From the NCBI GenBank assembly GCA_028283855.1, contig JAPWJX010000005.1, positions 186,001-250,000 on the forward strand: a DNA stretch of 64,000 nucleotides, read 5' to 3'. Positions 61,702 to 64,000 of the stretch are shown in pieces. Source of the DNA: Verrucomicrobium sp. GTDB taxonomy: Bacteria > Verrucomicrobiota > Verrucomicrobiia > Methylacidiphilales > GAS474. The stretch's first letter is position 1, and each line of letters begins with the position of its first letter. The notes under the pieces are model-generated. The model saw nothing but the letters and a program-made list of their open reading frames with translations, was not told the DNA's origin and made no database searches. Made by a program: the position numbers and the translations under genes.

Positions 61702-63756
61702 TCAGACCAAATGCCACCACTTGATGAAGATGGGGATGATGAGAATGGCGACGACGTTGACGACCTTGATCATCGGGTTGATGGCGGGGCCGGAGGTGTC
61801 CTTGTAGGGATCGCCCACGGTGTCGCCGGTGACGGAGGCGGCGTGCGCCTCGGAACCTTTGCCGCCGTGGTGGCCTTCCTCGATGAACTTTTTGGCGTTG
61901 TCCCACGCGCCGCCGGAGGAGGTCATGGAGATGGCCACGAAGAGGCCGGTGACGATGGTGCCGACCAGGACGCCGCCCAGGACGACGGGGCCCAGCTGCG
62001 GGATGAGGGCCACCCCCAGCACCACGATGAGCGGCAGGAGGGCGGGCAGGATCATCTGGCGCAGGGCCGCCTTGGTGACGATGTCGACGCAGGTGGCGTA
62101 GGAGGGTTTCTCCGTGCCCAGCAGGATGCCGGGCTTCTCCGCCACCTGGCGGCGCACCTCGCGCACGACGGCGCCCGCCGCCGTCCCCACCGCGTCCATG
62201 CTGTAGGCGGTGAAGAGGAAGGGCAGGAGGCCGCCGATGAAGAGGCCGATGATGATCTTCGGCTGCTCCAGGGAGAACTGGATCTGGCTGAGGAATTCCG
62301 GGGAGCTGTGGCTCTTTAGCTCCTGGACGTAGGAGCCGAAGAGGACGAGCGCCGCCAGGCCCGCGGAGGCGATGGCGTAGCCCTTCGTCACGGCCTTCAT
62401 CGTGTTGCCCACGGCGTCCAGCTCGTCGGTGATGTGGCGGACTTCCTTCGGCAGCTCGCTCATGACGGCGATGCCGCCGGCGTTGTCCGTGATGGGGCCG
62501 AAGGCGTCCAGGGAGATGACGATGCCCGACATGGAGAGCATGCTCACCACCGCGATGGCAATGCCGTAGAGCCCGGCGAAGTGGTGGGAGAGCAGGATAG
62601 CCAGGCCGATGCAGAGCACCGGCAGGCCGGTGGCGCGCATGCCCGTGGCCAGGCCGGCGATGATGTTCGTGGCGTGTCCGGTCTCGGACGCTTTGGCGAT
62701 CCGCCGCACCGGCGGCATGTCCGTGGCGGTGTAGTAATTGGTGATGAGGACGACCAGCGCCGTCATGACCAGGCCGATGAGGGAGGCGCCGTAGATCGGA
62801 GCCCACTCCGTGAGGAAGAGGGCCTGGCAGACCGGCACGAAGAGGATGGCGGAGACCAGCGCGCTAATGACCACGCCGCCGACGAGGGCACGGGTAGGCG
62901 AGGTCTTCCGCATGCTGACGGAGAAGATGCCCAGGATGCCGCCGATGACGGAGATGCCGCCGACCAGAAAGGGATAGACGACCGCCGCCGCGTGGCCCGG
63001 CAGGGTGATGACGGCGATGAGAACCGCGCCGATGAGGCTGACGGCGTAGGTTTCGAAGACGTCGGCCGCCATGCCCGCGCAGTCGCCGACGTTGTCGCCC
63101 ACATTGTCCGCGATGGTGGCGGGGTTGCGCGGGTCGTCCTCGTCCAGGTTCTGCTCGATCTTGCCGACCAGGTCGGCGCCGACGTCGGCGGCCTTCGTGT
63201 AGATGCCGCCGCCGAGGCGGGCGAAGACGCTGATGAGGCTGCTGCCCAGCGCCAGGCCGACCAGGGCGCTGATGACCTCCCCCTGCGGCAGGTAGCGGGA
63301 GGCCACCGTGTAAAAGACCCCCACGGAGAGGAGCGCCAGGCCGACGACCAAGAGGCCCGTGACCGCGCCGCCGTTGAAGGCGATGGAGAGGGCGGCGTGG
63401 CGGCTGCGCGTGGCGCCCTGGGTGGTGCGGACGTTGGCCAGCACGGCCACCCGCATGCCGACGTAGCCTGCCAGCATGGAAAAGGCCGCGCCCAGGAGGA
63501 AGCCTCCGGCCGTCCACCAGCCCTTGAAAAAGCCGATGAGGAGGAAGATGACGGCGGCGATCGCGCTGATCGTCTCCACCTGGCGGCGCAGGTAGGCCTT
63601 GGCGCCTTCCTGGATCGCCTGGGCGATTTCCCGCATGCGCGCGTTCCCCGCGTCGCTGCCGCGGACGTGCAGCCCCAGCCCCACGGCGACCGAAACCGAC
63701 AGCGCGGCGAGGATTAAAGTAATCAGGATCCCGTTGTGTAAGAGCCAGTATTCCAT
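61702..63756 (-). CDS. hppA: K+-independent H+-translocating pyrophosphatase
   Basis: 684-residue membrane pump with about 16 helices. The PPi/Mg2+ site residues are in [12 protein letters not shown] and [18 protein letters not shown], followed by [20 protein letters not shown]. The position that separates subclasses reads MKAVTKGYA, with K454 and T457. The Lys/Thr pair marks K+-independent H+ pumps; K+-dependent enzymes have Ala/Gly there. Uses pyrophosphate to energise the cytoplasmic membrane. Very high confidence at family level. Confidence 0.95.
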   Translation of the reverse strand: MEYWLLHNGILITLILAALSVSVAVGLGLHVRGSDAGNARMREIAQAIQEGAKAYLRRQVETISAIAAVIFLLIGFFKGWWTAGGFLLGAAFSMLAGYVGMRVAVLANVRTTQGATRSRHAALSIAFNGGAVTGLLVVGLALLSVGVFYTVASRYLPQGEVISALVGLALGSSLISVFARLGGGIYTKAADVGADLVGKIEQNLDEDDPRNPATIADNVGDNVGDCAGMAADVFETYAVSLIGAVLIAVITLPGHAAAVVYPFLVGGISVIGGILGIFSVSMRKTSPTRALVGGVVISALVSAILFVPVCQALFLTEWAPIYGASLIGLVMTALVVLITNYYTATDMPPVRRIAKASETGHATNIIAGLATGMRATGLPVLCIGLAILLSHHFAGLYGIAIAVVSMLSMSGIVISLDAFGPITDNAGGIAVMSELPKEVRHITDELDAVGNTMKAVTKGYAIASAGLAALVLFGSYVQELKSHSSPEFLSQIQFSLEQPKIIIGLFIGGLLPFLFTAYSMDAVGTAAGAVVREVRRQVAEKPGILLGTEKPSYATCVDIVTKAALRQMILPALLPLIVVLGVALIPQLGPVVLGGVLVGTIVTGLFVAISMTSSGGAWDNAKKFIEEGHHGGKGSEAHAASVTGDTVGDPYKDTSGPAINPMIKVVNVVAILIIPIFIKWWHLV

Positions 63757-63831
63757 AAAAGGTTGGTTACAGTGGCGAACATTAAGTTATGACGGTGGGA
63801 GCGCAACCTAAAAAACGCCTAAGCAACATTT

Positions 63832-64000
63832 ATGGCAAAAGCATTTAAGCATCCGCTTTTCTGGCTCGCGCTCCTCCTTGCGGGGGGAATCGCCGCCTAT
63901 GCGAACGCCTTTTCCGTTCCCTTTCTTTTCGACGATCTCCACTCGATCCGGGAGAACCAGTCGATCCGTCATCTCTGGCCGTTGTGGGGTCCGCTCTCGC
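63832..64000 (+). CDS. TMTC-like GT-C membrane protein with TPR tail expected (3' cut by window)
   Basis: Only the first 56 residues are in the window, from ATG at 63832. A hydrophobic helix (about 9-26) is followed by a periplasmic loop: NAFSVPFLFDDLHSIRENQSI, then RHLWPLW. The D-D and I..N..I pattern is the first loop of TMTC/PMT-like proteins that usually continue into many helices and TPR repeats. Divergent from hppA; the 75-base spacer is AT-rich and probably holds the promoters. Identity beyond the first loop is predicted, not seen. Confidence 0.6.
   Translation, partial: MAKAFKHPLFWLALLLAGGIAAYANAFSVPFLFDDLHSIRENQSIRHLWPLWGPLS

Overview
The window is 64 kb of high-GC bacterial chromosome (clearly above 60% GC by eye). 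It is densely packed: genes often overlap by 4 bases (ATGA/GTGA), and GTG or TTG starts are common. There are no insertion sequences, integrases, phage genes, CRISPR arrays or rRNAs. No gene-free stretch exceeds about 250 bases. The gene content fits a Gram-negative member of the PVC group, most likely Verrucomicrobiota: a DUF5069 protein, a DUF1800/DUF1501 pair, a gap-pgk-tpiA-secG operon, LptB, a K+-independent H+-pyrophosphatase and an exopolysaccharide export set. This placement is inference from family content; no rRNA is present to confirm it.

Layout. 1-3.6 kb: the end of an NCS1 nucleobase/hydantoin permease, an AGXT2-type class III aminotransferase (suggesting reductive pyrimidine catabolism), a Bcr/CflA-type MFS exporter and a DUF5069 protein. 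3.7-12.5 kb: the most unusual region. A palindromic promoter region and a small acidic protein are followed by an intrinsic terminator 20 bases before a translationally coupled seven-gene operon. The operon encodes two YbtP/YbtQ-like half ABC exporters, a Y4yA-like fold-III PLP decarboxylase, a cysteine-synthase/SbnA-like enzyme fused to a rhodanese domain, and two related methyltransferases on either side of a cysteine-dioxygenase-like cupin. A cysteine desulfurase converges on its end. I read this as an uncharacterised pathway for a small, exported, probably sulfur-containing amino-acid-derived product, possibly a metallophore. 13.6-15.2 kb: an orphan TAXI binding protein, tRNA-Gly(TCC) and tRNA-Arg(ACG). 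15.2-19.6 kb: polysaccharide export (short Wza-like lipoprotein, Wzc-like autokinase, outer-membrane barrel).

19.7-27.9 kb: a minus-strand operon encoding a bifunctional-nuclease-family protein, FGGY kinase, PanC, secreted amidase, NtrB/NtrC-like two-component pair and a GT-C membrane glycosyltransferase. 28-31.5 kb: divergent SpeA, a secreted endonuclease/exonuclease/phosphatase protein and a DedA-like membrane protein. 31.7-38.6 kb: gap-pgk-tpiA-secG running on into oppA-oppB-oppC without ATPase genes. 38.5-48.2 kb: a class IV aminotransferase, an RluE-like pseudouridine synthase, then a minus-strand run lptB-prmA-UvrD/PcrA helicase-three glycosyltransferases, two of them GlfT2-like.

48.2-56.7 kb: an HTH/metallo-beta-lactamase fusion with a 3-hydroxyisobutyrate-dehydrogenase-like protein, a glycine-rich RRM protein with a structured 5' leader and a strong terminator, a BaiN/HI0933-like flavoprotein, a Dus enzyme, and an AI-2E/glycosyltransferase/deacetylase/RluA operon. 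56.8-64 kb: the DUF1800-DUF1501 pair, two small secreted proteins sharing an identical upstream motif, NagZ, H+-PPase, and the start of a TMTC-like membrane protein cut by the window end.
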